The translations under genes and the position numbers were made by a program. A DNA stretch of 64,000 bases from Planococcus citri (lineage: Eukaryota; Arthropoda; Insecta; Hemiptera; Pseudococcidae): positions 49,290,001 through 49,354,000 of the forward strand of contig NC_088679.1 of the NCBI RefSeq assembly GCF_950023065.1, written 5' to 3'. The notes under the pieces are model-generated. The model was given only the letters and a program-made list of their open reading frames with translations, made no database searches and was not told where the DNA came from. Position 1 is the stretch's first letter. The number at the start of each line of letters is the position of its first letter. Below are positions 20,484-30,993 of the stretch, piece by piece.

Positions 20484-22181
20484 ATGGCTGAGGAACTCGA
20501 AGCCTTTATGAGGGCTGAAAGTAACGAACCATTTTTCGAACCTACCGAAGAACAAGAAGAAATGTTATTACTCGCTGAACGTGGCGAATCGATGGATTTT
20601 CCAGACAGTCCAGACGAGCTCGACTATGAACCGATGTCATCGCCGAAGCCAAAATCTCCTCGAAAGAATTCGCCGAAACCAAAATCTCCTCGTACTCCAC
20701 CGCCAAAGTCTCCGGCCAAATCGCCAAGCAAATCCCCAAACTCGACAAAGAAACGCATCGATAAAGCAGTAGGCGAAATCGCCAAAGCGGTGTTATCTCC
20801 ATCACGAAACATAGAGCCAACTCCATCTGGCTCGGGTTATGTATTTCCCGAACAAGGTCGCAAACCAACGCGACCCGCTAAAGTTACCATCGACCGTACT
20901 AGAGCTCGAAAGTCATCGCCGAAAAAGAAGGTGAGTTCGACAATTCAACCCGTCGACAATATCGAAGTGAAAGGCTGCAATAAAAAGCCCCTAAAACCAG
21001 CAATAAAATCACCATCGAAGTCGCCAAAATATAAATCGACAACGTACAAGCCACAATCTCCAAAAAAGGCAGTCTCGTTCAAAAGTTCATCGTCATCGTT
21101 GTCGTCGTCGGCGTCGTCGTTTTCGTCGTCATCAGTATCGACGTCATCGTCGTCGTATTCGTCATCATCGGCGTCGGTGAGCAGTGTCCCTAAGAGAAGA
21201 AGCAGATCCCCAAATCGTTCGCCGAGAAAATCTAAATCTCCGTCTCCTCGCCGATCGGTCTTCGAACGCCTATCGACCAACGAAGAAAATCTAAAGAAGG
21301 AGATAAGAGGGAACAAGATCACGATTACCGATCTACGATCTCAATTGAAATCGAGGAAAAATGAGATTCGCAATTTCGAGGAGGCGATTCTGGATGAGAA
21401 AAGGCGAAGGGAAGAAGACAGGCGACAAATTCAGAATTTAAATAGAAGAATCACCGAAAAAAACCGGACGATCGACGAAAACCTAATCCAAATTCAACGC
21501 CTCAGCGAACAGGTGAACGAACAGACAACGACGATAAACAATCAAGTGGTGACAATATCGAATTTAGAGGCACAGCTATTGAGAGCGCCTCAACAGGATT
21601 CCGGACGGGTATTTCTAGTCGCTTCAGATCCGGCCGAATATCAGTACGTGTACTATAAAACCACTACGTTGATGGGCACTGGCCTTTTTGGGGCTATCAA
21701 TCGGCGTCTTGTAAAAAATCTAGCGTCAGTAGCAGCGCCGAAAACGTATTTAGACAAATATCGCGGGAAATTAATTCATCCCCAGGACGAGTACCTGTAC
21801 ATCGAAATCTGCATGGAGGACGTCCAATGCTTAGCAATACCCGTATTCAAGATTAAGAAAGAAGTCGACAAACTCGTTACATTTTTGATGGAAAATGAAA
21901 GGACCACGATTATTTTTTCGTACCTGGCCGACACGAAGAAGCCAGCGGTTGATGGGCGAATTTCGGAAATCAATCATTACTTTAAACGATTATCGGAGCG
22001 CGACCAGACAAAAAGAATTCGTGTTTCGAATCAAATCAGAAGACTCACAGAAATGTATGGACCTCGAAGACCATACTTCGTACAAACCGATGGGAAATTA
22101 GTACCCGAGTTTGAATATATCTCCTATATCGTCCAGAACCTCGAAGCCGACAAAAACTGGTCACCGGATAGTCCAAACTAA
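20484..22181 (+). CDS. retrotransposon ORF3: SPKK-rich, Ser-rich coiled-coil protein
   Basis: 565 residues from an ATG at 20484 in the env position. Domains: acidic N-terminus (1-45); S/T-P-K/R repeats (about 50-95, SPKPKSPRK-type, as in histone H1 tails); more SPKK words to about 195; a poly-Ser/Ala tract (about 195-235); an RS/SPR basic block (about 238-258); a coiled coil (about 262-368, ENLKKEIRGNKITITDLRSQL onward); and a C-terminal globular region of about 190 residues starting near GRVFLVASDPAEYQYVYY that I do not recognise. There is no signal peptide, transmembrane segment or furin site, so it is not an envelope protein. The basic SPKK and SPR blocks suggest a nucleic-acid-binding or nuclear role, but that is inference. 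A strong splice-donor-like aag|gtaaga follows the stop at 22182-22189. Confidence 0.85.
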   Translation: MAEELEAFMRAESNEPFFEPTEEQEEMLLLAERGESMDFPDSPDELDYEPMSSPKPKSPRKNSPKPKSPRTPPPKSPAKSPSKSPNSTKKRIDKAVGEIAKAVLSPSRNIEPTPSGSGYVFPEQGRKPTRPAKVTIDRTRARKSSPKKKVSSTIQPVDNIEVKGCNKKPLKPAIKSPSKSPKYKSTTYKPQSPKKAVSFKSSSSSLSSSASSFSSSSVSTSSSSYSSSSASVSSVPKRRSRSPNRSPRKSKSPSPRRSVFERLSTNEENLKKEIRGNKITITDLRSQLKSRKNEIRNFEEAILDEKRRREEDRRQIQNLNRRITEKNRTIDENLIQIQRLSEQVNEQTTTINNQVVTISNLEAQLLRAPQQDSGRVFLVASDPAEYQYVYYKTTTLMGTGLFGAINRRLVKNLASVAAPKTYLDKYRGKLIHPQDEYLYIEICMEDVQCLAIPVFKIKKEVDKLVTFLMENERTTIIFSYLADTKKPAVDGRISEINHYFKRLSERDQTKRIRVSNQIRRLTEMYGPRRPYFVQTDGKLVPEFEYISYIVQNLEADKNWSPDSPN

Positions 22182-24818
22182 AGGTAAGAGGACAATTTTA
22201 GAATTTCTTCGAATTAAAACACCGAAAAGAACGCGAAACTAATAATAAATTTTAAACCATCGAATAAAGTAAAAAACAAACAAAAAATTCGGATTCGTCG
22301 CGAAAAATTAGTCCAGAAAATATTTTTCAAAAATTGTTATCGTCAAAAATCGATTTTTAAAAAATAAAACGTCGTTGTTGAATTGGTGTATACCACTATT
22401 TAGTTTACTGAAATTTTGAAAAATTTATCACCCCTCCAGCCTATTAAAATGTAATCTCGAAAAAATCAATTCATCGAACAAGAAAAAATTTCTCAAAATA
22501 CGTAAAAATCATCGAAATAGAAAAATCACGCGAAATCACGAAAGTACCTCCGAAAGTTAGGGACAACGATTATCGATTATCGATTATCGACTCGATAGTC
22601 GATAAAATTATCGACCACGATACGACGAAAAAATGGATGTTATCGACTGGATAAATTGTCGACTCGATAAATTTGTCGAGGATAAGCCCTACGAAAAATC
22701 AACAGCCATACATAGTCGTCGAAATAAAACTGGCAAATTCCAGCAGCCAGAGCACATTCAGCAAATTCGTAGTGGTAGAGGCAATGAATGCCAGTGGTGT
22801 CGCCAAAACAAATTCAAAATTCCAAATTGCGCATTCCAAAATTAATAACACCATCACAGTAAGTGCGAGTAAATTCAAGGGGCAAAAAATCCAAATCCAT
22901 TATCCGTCAACGTGTATGTCCATCCTTAGTCTAAACCGTCACCAAAGTAGTCAAGGAAAAGTCATTCTTACCTACGATAACAAAACATCGAATTTTTTTT
23001 TAATCAAATAAAAATACAGAATTGAAATTAAAAATTTAAAACACACTTCGGAAAAATAGCATACCTGTTCAGCAAACGCAGGAAGTAAGAAACGAACAAA
23101 TCGACGAACAAAAATCTATCCAATTTTGAAAAATTCACCGAACACTTGAGACCGAAAGTACCTGTGAAAACAGAAAAATTAAATTACAAATCAAAATTAA
23201 AATCAAAAATTTAGTGGATTGAAAATAACGTCACATTTTCAAAATAAGTCAGCAGTATCCATTAAGAAATATGGGGCAAGTGTTCGAAAAAGAGAAATTT
23301 TATGTGCAAAAATCCAAATTCAAAATTGATACGACGAAATAGGGAAAATAAAATGAAATATAAAAAATACGACGAAAAGTAATCCGAATTTAAAATTTCA
23401 CAGATACGTACCACCGAAGATCATCGAAGATACCGAACAGCAAAGCCGAAGAAACCGTTTCCAAAAACACCAACGACAAAGAATAACAATCAACACCGGT
23501 CAACGAACGAGCAATTCCATGCGATAAAACACCTACGTAGAACGACAGATTGAAAAAGAACGCAACAAAGATGGAAGAAATGAAAAGATAATTACCTGTC
23601 ATCGAAGTATCCAGCTTCCAACATACTAGCTCGGTAAATCAAAATAAAATTATCGTGTAAAGTCGTATTTCATCTGTTCGGATAGTTTTTCCAAAAGCGC
23701 CTTCAGCGCAAAAAGTTCTCGTACTACGAAAAATCCAAAATTAAACTCGTCGAATAAAATCAAAATTATAGGAAAACAAATTACCTATTTCGTATTGATG
23801 AATCCAAGTAGTAAAAGCATCGAACGATTACGCTGGCAACATGGCCACTCTTTTTCTATCATCCAAATTTGGCGAACGTTTTAAACAAATCATCTCGAAC
23901 CGAACGGTATCATCGTGGAAATTTATCGAAACAGCCTACGAAGGGCAGAAAAAAATTAATAATTCGAAGACAAATCAGTTTTCAAAAACGGAACTCACCT
24001 GTCATGGGTAATTCGCTATCACTGAATAAATACAAAATGCCTCGGGGCAAACTAAACGATATTCTAGTCACAAATTTGAATCTTCATATCTACGAACAGA
24101 ATTATAAAATAAAAGTAACAACGAAATTTCTTCGAAATTTAATTTATTCATACGCTCATCAAAAATACTTACATCGAAATAAAATCCAAATTTGGAAATG
24201 GTGTTGAAATGAAGTACCGGTGAATCACCGAGCAAAAACATGGCGGCCGGTTGTTGTATTCTTCGTTCGATCTTCGAAATCTGAAATGTAAATAGAAAAG
24301 AAAAATTATTAGTATCTACGAAATAAAATAAAAAGCGTTCAAGCAGTCGAAGCAGTTGTTCGACATTAGTATTTATTAGAAATAAACTAGTAATTATATT
24401 GCTCTTACCTTATATTGTTGTTCTTTTTCCTTTGAAATGTAAATGAAGATCGGTGATCGATCATAAAGTAACGGGCTTCTCCCGATAAAAGTATATAAAA
24501 ACACTACGGTGTTGTTTTAACCGTTTGAAAGTTTTAAACTATTTATATTGTTACGTTTTAATCACGTTTTTAAATTAGTTTTAAGGTTTTAATTAGTTCG
24601 TTTTAAACCATTTTTTAATGTAAAGAGAAGTCGAAACACAGAAACAAGCCATTTTGTCAAAAGTAAATATTTTGATCAGCGACAGTGCAGCCAGTCGAAC
24701 GAAGCCGAAAAAAGCCAGCGTGCTGGAATTTCTTGGGCTTCGTCCGAGGGGCACCGGGCTACCACGAAGTTGTGCTTGTCGATTCGCAGTGTTGCCACAC
24801 TGTGTTTCGACGGGGCAA
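22182..24818 (+). other. long 3' tail of the retrotransposon
   Basis: 2.6 kb between ORF3 and the 3' LTR. It contains a cluster of short inverted words ttatcga/tcgataa at 22567-22680 and a 112-codon plus-strand frame at 22673-23011 of doubtful reality with several N-x-S/T sites. A minus-strand series of good splice-like sites runs between about 22970 and 24410. The last 130 bp are GC-richer. The bases before the 3' LTR (acggggcaa) are a poor polypurine tract. No firmly supported gene. Confidence 0.5.
22567..22680. repeat. ttatcga/tcgataa inverted word cluster
   Basis: Three consecutive cgattat units are followed by gactcgatagtcgataa and further tcgac/gtcga palindromic words. This could be a binding-site cluster or a structured RNA segment near the element's 3' end. 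Confidence 0.5.
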
Positions 24819-25339
24819 TGAAGTGGTAACGCCCGGTGCTCCGACTCGATCGGCTAAACTACGTTATTTCTGCTACTCGCAGATTAGCTGTGTCGCCGAG
24901 TGTTTATATACTCGGTGGCACAGCATCCAAAGCAGCTATCTACCTACAGCTTCAGTTGTATGATTTGTATGTCTTCGACTTCTCTTAAAATTCATCGAAT
25001 AAAAAATAAAAATAAATCTTTCTCATCGAAATGTTACCTATTTCTATAGGCTAAAATATTATATGTAAAATACCTGCGAATTAAATTAATGATTAAAATT
25101 CCATCGAAGATAAATTGTATATATAATTTTCACGTGTGATATTATATGTATATTATATTTCATCTCCCACGCAAACCCTGAGTTTTATTTGAGTCTCAAA
25201 GGTAAAATGAATAAAATCTGTAGCTCTCTGAGTGCAGTACTGGTGTTTTAAACTACTCTCCGACTGAGCTAATACTGGATGTACACTAGCCTAGCACGCT
25301 TAAAACGCTGTCAACCGTACACCAGTGCCCGGTATTTCA
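24819..25339 (+). repeat. 3' LTR
   Basis: 521 bp, matching the 5' LTR at all positions compared. It ends tatttca and is followed by the target duplication gatt (25340-25343). Its promoter would fire towards FAM50, whose ATG is about 550 bp downstream. Confidence 0.95.
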
Positions 25340-25343
25340 GATT

Positions 25344-25887
25344 GAAAATTGAAATTTTGAAAATATTTACTTGTGGTGCATGGTATTGTTCGTGAGTACG
25401 CGGTTGAGAAAACAAAAGCGTCGAGAGAACTTCGACGATAACAAATTTCAGATTTTGATTTTTGAAGCTGTAAAGTTCGTGGAAACGAAACTGGAAAGTT
25501 TCCTGTTTCCTCCAAAGTTGCGACAAAGTTTGCTCTCAAATGCATAATGCAATAATCAACTGCTGATCAATAGAGATTCATTGTTTTTTGCATTGAACGT
25601 GATTTGTGTTTCTGTTCCCAAAGGTAAGTGTTTTCTTCTTTTCAGTCATTTTAATTATAGGTAGATATCTGCAGTATTCTTTGATTTTTGTCTCATTTTA
25701 ATTCGTTCTAAGTTTCGCGATAGATACAAGTTTGCGAATGTGTGGTACTGTCGCATTCACCGACACAATTTCATGTTACTTGGCCTAATACTTAATTTCT
25801 TTGTAATTAATGCTCTGATCTTTCAACCAGTTGTGTCAGTTGCTCCTTCTCCAGTGAAATCAAGTTCTCTAAATTGGTTAGATCGAA
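25344..25887 (+). promoter_or_regulatory. FAM50 upstream region with probable 5'UTR intron
   Basis: This is the right-hand part of the original SIRT2/FAM50 interval. A good donor aaag|gtaagt occurs at 25624/25625, and acceptor candidates lie at 25881 (ttggttag) or about 25855 (tctccag). The FAM50 mRNA therefore probably has a small noncoding first exon ending at 25624. Confidence 0.5.
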
Positions 25888-28800
25888 ATGGCTCATTACA
25901 AAGGAGCAGCGAGTGAGGCTGGCCGTGCCATGCATTTAATTAAGAAACGAGAAAAAGCTCAGATGGAAATTGAAATTCGAAAGAAGAAAATCGAAGAAGA
26001 ATTAAAACTATCCAACATTGAAACTAAGTTTGCTGCTCATTACGATGCTGTGGAGCAACAAATCAAAGTAAGCTTTACTATTTCAAGCACTACAGACCTA
26101 TTCCTTTCTCCCATGTAACTTTGCTATAATGTACTATTCACTTATTAGGATACCACAATCGGATTGGTAACCTTAGATGAAATGAAAGCCAAGCAAGAGA
26201 ATATTATGAAAGAACGAGAGAAAAAATTAGCTCAGAAACAATTAGAAAAGGAGAAAGAAAAACTTAGACAACTGGAAGCCAAGCAGGCCGAAAAGAATAA
26301 GCAAAAGCAACAGGTATTTTTGATTTTTCAATTTGTTTTTTATTTATTGTAATCTTGTTCGTTGTTAGTGGACAATTATATTGAAACACTAAATTAATTA
26401 AAGTTTCGATTCGAGCTTTATTTCAGATTCAAGCATTATCGTTTTCTTTGGATGGAGATGATGAGGAAAATGAAGAAGATACATTTCAATCGATAAAAAC
26501 TGAGATAAAACCGAAGGAAGAAGATGAATTTCTCGTGCCTAAAAAGAAAATAAAAAAGAATCCCGATGTCGATACTAGTTTCTTGCCAGACCGTGAACGT
26601 GAAGAAGAGGAAACTAAACTACGAGAAGAATTACGACAGGTTGGAAAATTCAACTTGAGATGTTACGTTCGTCATGCATATTTATTTCTGTCACCTAAAC
26701 CTAATGCTTGGTTATATGTATGTGTGTTGTAGGAATGGGCTGCCAAACAATCAACATTGAAAGAAGAAGAAATTGATATAACCTTCAGTTACTGGGACGG
26801 ATCAGGTCATCGAAAAACTGTTAAAATGAAGAAGGGTGAGTGTAAAAGAAGATCTGGACAGCGTCAACGTTCGTTTCATGGTATCGGTAGTTTAATTAAA
26901 ACAGTTTTTTCATTTCAGGAAACACGATCTATCAATTTTTACAAAAAAGCTTGGAAATGCTTCGTAAAGAGTTCAGTGAGTTGAAAGCCGTAACTGCAGA
27001 TCAATTAATGTATGTTAAAGAAGATCTTATTTTGCCACATCATTATTCTTTCTACGATTTCATTGTCACGAAGGTAAGTAAACCGATTAGAGTACGTATG
27101 GTAGATTTGGTTCTCTATGAACTCACATACCTCTTCGTTGCTGTATTTTTGTCTGAAAAAGAAGTTGTCAAACAATGAATTTATTAAGCACGAATTTGCG
27201 CCGAAACAAATAACGTATCGGTGTAATCTACTTCTAACTTGAAGTTACGTATAAACTGACAAATTTTGTATTCAAATGGTTGGAAAGCTGAAATTGTCTT
27301 TTATTTGATGTTTTACATTTTTGATAAGCTACTGTAAAATGTTTTACCATTGGTCGAATATGCATGATAAATTTTAAACTAGTATGTAGTTTGATTTATA
27401 TGAACAAAAAAGTAAAGTGGTAGGTTCTTTTTGGAAATAATTTCGTAATAGGTTTTTCAGTCCTTCTGTTGACATGTTTTCGAATGCCTTCTGCAGGAAA
27501 TTGCTGAGCGTCGTAACAGGTATTATTTTTGTTTTCCTTTGGATACATATGATAGGTGTTCGTGGTAATTATGATGATTCTTGGTTTCTGACTGATAATT
27601 CATTATTTATGTCGGAGTAGGATACCTTTACGTAGTTACCTACTATGTATGTACGTATGTAGTTTCAATTCCCAACTTTAATATTTCATCGTTTTTAGAA
27701 CACGTGTCGATTAAATTACAAAACAATATGTTAACATTGAAATTACTGCGATTGATGACACCTATCGCTGAAATAAAATACTTGATTGAATTCTAAAAAT
27801 TCACTTACAGCCTTGGGTACCTCAGCCTACTCGAATAACGTTACTAGGTTGCTTTGCTGGCCTTGGTAGTGTATAAAGATATAAAAAGTGGTTTTATTCA
27901 TTAAAATCTGTCGACATAGTTACTCGCAAGATGCGCGTTTTCTCTTCCTGATAAAGAATTGAATCTTATCAAAAACTAGTTTCGTGAATTTTACGTATGA
28001 CCCCTGTAATTTTGTTATCTGTGCTGATTTTTCGTGCTCGACGGTTCTTTTATGCACTCTTTGTTTACCTATAGTGTATTGGTATTGTCTTCTAGTTTAA
28101 ATTACATTGTCAAAGTTCAAATTTATTCAAATTCTATTCAATGTTGACTTGAAATTCACTTGTTTAAATCTACAATGAGAAAAGCCGGTTTACATGAAAG
28201 TGTTACGGATACTACGTATTTCGATTAATAAATAACCTAACGTGAATATTTCATAAAGCTCACATGAGTCAAATAATTTCATATATTTCAGGTAATTACA
28301 CATTATCGTAAACTCTCACCAATACACTCGAAATTAATTTAGAATGCTGTTTTCTGAATGTCCGTGATTATGACCTAGTGATTTATTTCAGTTTGGTTTA
28401 TTTCTGCCGTGTATGGTTTGGAATCGGGATGGAGTGGACCAGCGTTAAAATTTCTCTCATCATCAAAATCTCCATTTTTAATCACGCCAATCGATATTAC
28501 TTGGTTATCGATAACGACAACCGCGGGAAATATCATATCGATCATTGTTTGCACAATCGCTGCGGAATTTTGTGGCAGGAAACCTTTGTTTTTCACCTGT
28601 TGCGTCATATTATCCGCCGGATGGATGTTGAACTGTTTCGCCGACACGTTTTTTATACTTCTAATAAGTAAATTTTTGATAAACGTAGGCCTAGGAATAT
28701 TCGACGTTTTGAATTGTATTTATATGAGCGAAGTAAGTTCTTCAGAAAGTAGAGGCGTCGTTGTATCCATATCGATGGTATTCTATACCGTCGGAACCGA

Positions 28801-30993
28801 ATTCGAGTATATCGTTGGACTGTTCCAGAATTATACGTTGCTATCCGTAGTGCCTTTAGTTGTTTCAATATTAGCGACGATTTGTTCGTATTTTGTCGTA
28901 GAGTCACCCTATTTTTTAATCATGAATGGGAAAAGTGAGGAAGCTTATAAAAATCTATGCTTACTCGAAGGTACCGTCAATAGAGAAAAGATTACTCGTG
29001 GTCAGTGTTGCCAATTTAGCGGTTTTCAAGCTATTCCTAGCGATTTTGAACATAGAAAACCGCCAAAAAATGTCAATCTAGCGGCTAGCGGGAAGTCTAG
29101 CGTTTTTGACTTCATGGCCACTTTTACCATTTTAACTCACAAATTCAGCATTTCAGCTAAAAAATATAGAATTTTTGAAAAAAAAATCAATGAAATTGAA
29201 CTTTTGTAAAACCCATCCACTCAATTTCATCAATTCTTTGATAATTTTTGAATGATTTCACTGTTTTTTAGTTTTTAGTTATTTTTGTACAGTTTTAAAA
29301 TTTTAACAAATTGAATCTTCATCAGTTTTGTATTTTTTACATGACTTGAGGTTTTAAAAAAATGATGAAAATCTAGCGGGAAGTCTAGCGATTTTGCTAT
29401 ATGGAATTTAGCGGTTTTTAGCGGTTTTTTAGGATCAATCTGGCGGGATTTTTCAATATGGCATTGGCAACGCTGCTCGTGGTTACGAAGAACTTGTTCA
29501 ATACGCAGAACAAGAAAAGTCTTGCGATTTGAATCTTCTCAATTATTTATTATTGCCTCAAAATTATCGTATGTTTTTATCTTTATTGATTGTGAATTCC
29601 CTTGTATACCTTAATGGGTTTTCGGTGTACACAGGTTATGAACCTATTATCATGAGTTCTTACAATATAAATCACGATTTGGTCTTGAATATTTTAGGGA
29701 TTAGTAGCCTAATCGCCATTTTTTGCAGCCCTTTTATAATTAAATCATTCGGTCGAAAATCTTTAATGTGGAGTGGATTTTTCTGCATTGGTATCGTGCA
29801 GATTTTCATGGCTGTGGGTTTTTTCATCGAAGACGTCAATAAAAATGATGTACAATATGTGCCGCAAACGTTAGTCATTTTCGCCACCATTGGAACGATG
29901 ATCTATGAAATAACTGTGTATCCGGTGACCCATGTGTTGAGAGCGGAAATGTTACCTCATAGATTGAAAGAAAAAGGCACAAGTGTGATAGTTATTTTCA
30001 AAGCTATTATCAACGGTATTGTCAGCGCGTCATTTTTCCCAATAGCTTTGCAATTTGGATATGGCTCCAATTTTATTGTCTACTCAATCGCAGCATTCAT
30101 TGGTGTTGGCTATGTAGGTCTTTTTTTGGTGGAAACTAAAGATAAATCATTGGCAGAAATAAGGAAATGCTACGTATAACGTTGGTGTTGCTTAGCTTGA
30201 GTTCGCAAATTTATAAGACGTATGATTTTTAAAACGTTGGCATGGCAGAGAACAGGAAAATTTCATTCCTAAGTTGTGTAAAATTTATATCCCAAATTGA
30301 GGCCAAATGATAACGTAGTACTTCGGTACTGTACGTATGTAATACTTTTCTATGGTTGTTGTCTTATGTTTCGAACCACTAGTTGCGGTTTTTTCTGTAT
30401 ATGGATAGTGAATAGAGACAGAGACTGAAAATATTCCATTTAATCGTTTCGAAAAAGAACATTTCATTTAGAAAGTTAGGTACCTATGTAATTAACTAAG
30501 CCAACTCACTGTCTGTGAACGCATGTTCATAAAACTTTTTAGTTCGTAATAAATTTTATCACTTAAAAAAAAATGTTCTTTGTATTTTGAAAATGCAATA
30601 AAATTCTGTTTATTGATAAACGCTTGTATGTTTCTTTTTTTTTAACAAAACAAAAAAAAAATATTAGAAAACAGACAATTTCAATTATTTTACCGTTCAA
30701 AATAGAGTTGAATTATCACCTGTACGAAATCATATTGAATTTTAAATTTATAATTCCTCGTGTTACAGGCTAGAGGAAAAAGTGGCCCTTTGTTCACTTT
30801 CGATGTTCACGATGACATCAGATTAATAAGCGACGCTGGAGTAGAAAAAGAAGACTCGCATGCTGGAAAAGTGCTCTTACGAAATTGGTACGAAAGAAAT
30901 AAACACATTTTCCCTGCCAGCAGATGGGAACCTTTCGATCCTACGAAAACTTATGATAAATATACGATTAAAGATAAAGTAAATAAAAAGTAA
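25888..30993 (+). CDS. Fam50: FAM50/XAP5 family protein
   Basis: Six coding exons: 25888-26067, 26149-26313, 26427-26639, 26733-26835, 26919-27073 and 30769-30993, giving 346 residues (human FAM50A is similar in size). The N-terminus MAHYKGAASEAGRAMHLIKK and the long charged helix (KEREKKLAQKQLEKEKEKLRQ) are hallmarks, as are FSYWDGSGHRKTVKMKKG, the ILPHHYSFYDFI region and the C-terminal RWEPFDPTKTYDKYTIKDK. XAP5 proteins are nuclear and associate with the spliceosome. All splice sites are GT-AG and phases agree. Intron 5 is 3.7 kb, far longer than the others (about 80-115 bp), because a sugar-transporter gene sits inside it on the same strand. Confidence 0.95.
27474..30179 (+). pseudogene. 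MFS sugar transporter paralogue, broken by a hAT MITE, nested in FAM50 intron
   Basis: Exon 1 is 27474-27519 (MFSNAFCRKLLSVVT) and is followed by gtatta. Exon 2 starts at 28392 after tatttcag and reads WFISAVYGLESGWSGPALKF. The phase-1 junction is in the same place as in the transporter at 7113. Reading continues through the GRKPLFF loop motif and VESPYFLI to codon GGT at 29000-29002, where a 473-bp transposon enters. After the second TSD copy, reading resumes at 29484 (YEELVQYAEQ) in another frame and runs through FGRKSLMW and VETKDKSLAEIR to the stop at 30177-30179. Apart from the insertion (481 nt, a frameshift) nothing else is damaged; without it the product would be about 450 residues. 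The intron present in the other paralogue at its second junction is absent here. Confidence 0.88.
29003..29475. mobile_element. hAT-type MITE, 473 bp
   Basis: Ends cagtgttgccaat and attggcaacgctg form 13-bp inverted repeats with one mismatch. They are flanked by the perfect 8-bp duplication ctcgtggt (28995-29002 and 29476-29483), the hAT hallmark. Subterminal tagcgg/ctagcg words recur near both ends (for example 29017, 29082, 29095, 29373, 29409). No transposase is encoded. Confidence 0.93.

Larger units (their letters stand above)
11976..25339 (+). mobile_element. complete Ty3/Gypsy-type LTR retrotransposon, 13,364 bp
   Basis: Two 521-bp LTRs (11976-12496 and 24819-25339) that read as identical, starting TG and ending CA, bound the element. 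The 4-bp sequence gatt flanks it at 11972-11975 and 25340-25343. Internal order: primer-binding site, gag, pol (-1 frame), a third long ORF, and a 2.6-kb tail. Pol order is protease-RT-RNase H-integrase with a GPY/F module, which places it with Metaviridae (Ty3/Gypsy). Undamaged ORFs and matching LTRs indicate a very recent insertion. It is unusually long for a Gypsy element. The plus strand is strikingly A-rich compared with flanking host exons. Confidence 0.95.

Noticed and set aside
20945..21322. Asp-rich minus-strand ORF opposite ORF3
   Set aside because: It is the reverse reading of the tcgtcatcg serine repeats; low complexity only.
22673..23011. 112-aa plus-strand ORF with several N-x-S/T sites, as a fourth retrotransposon gene
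   Set aside because: No signal peptide, no family, no visible expression signal beyond a donor-like site after ORF3; kept only as a remark.
23390..23602. 70-aa hydrophobic minus-strand ORF that looks like a membrane protein
   Set aside because: The retrotransposon plus strand is A-rich, so its complement is T-rich, lacks stops and reads as Phe/Leu/Val/Ser; this is a composition effect.
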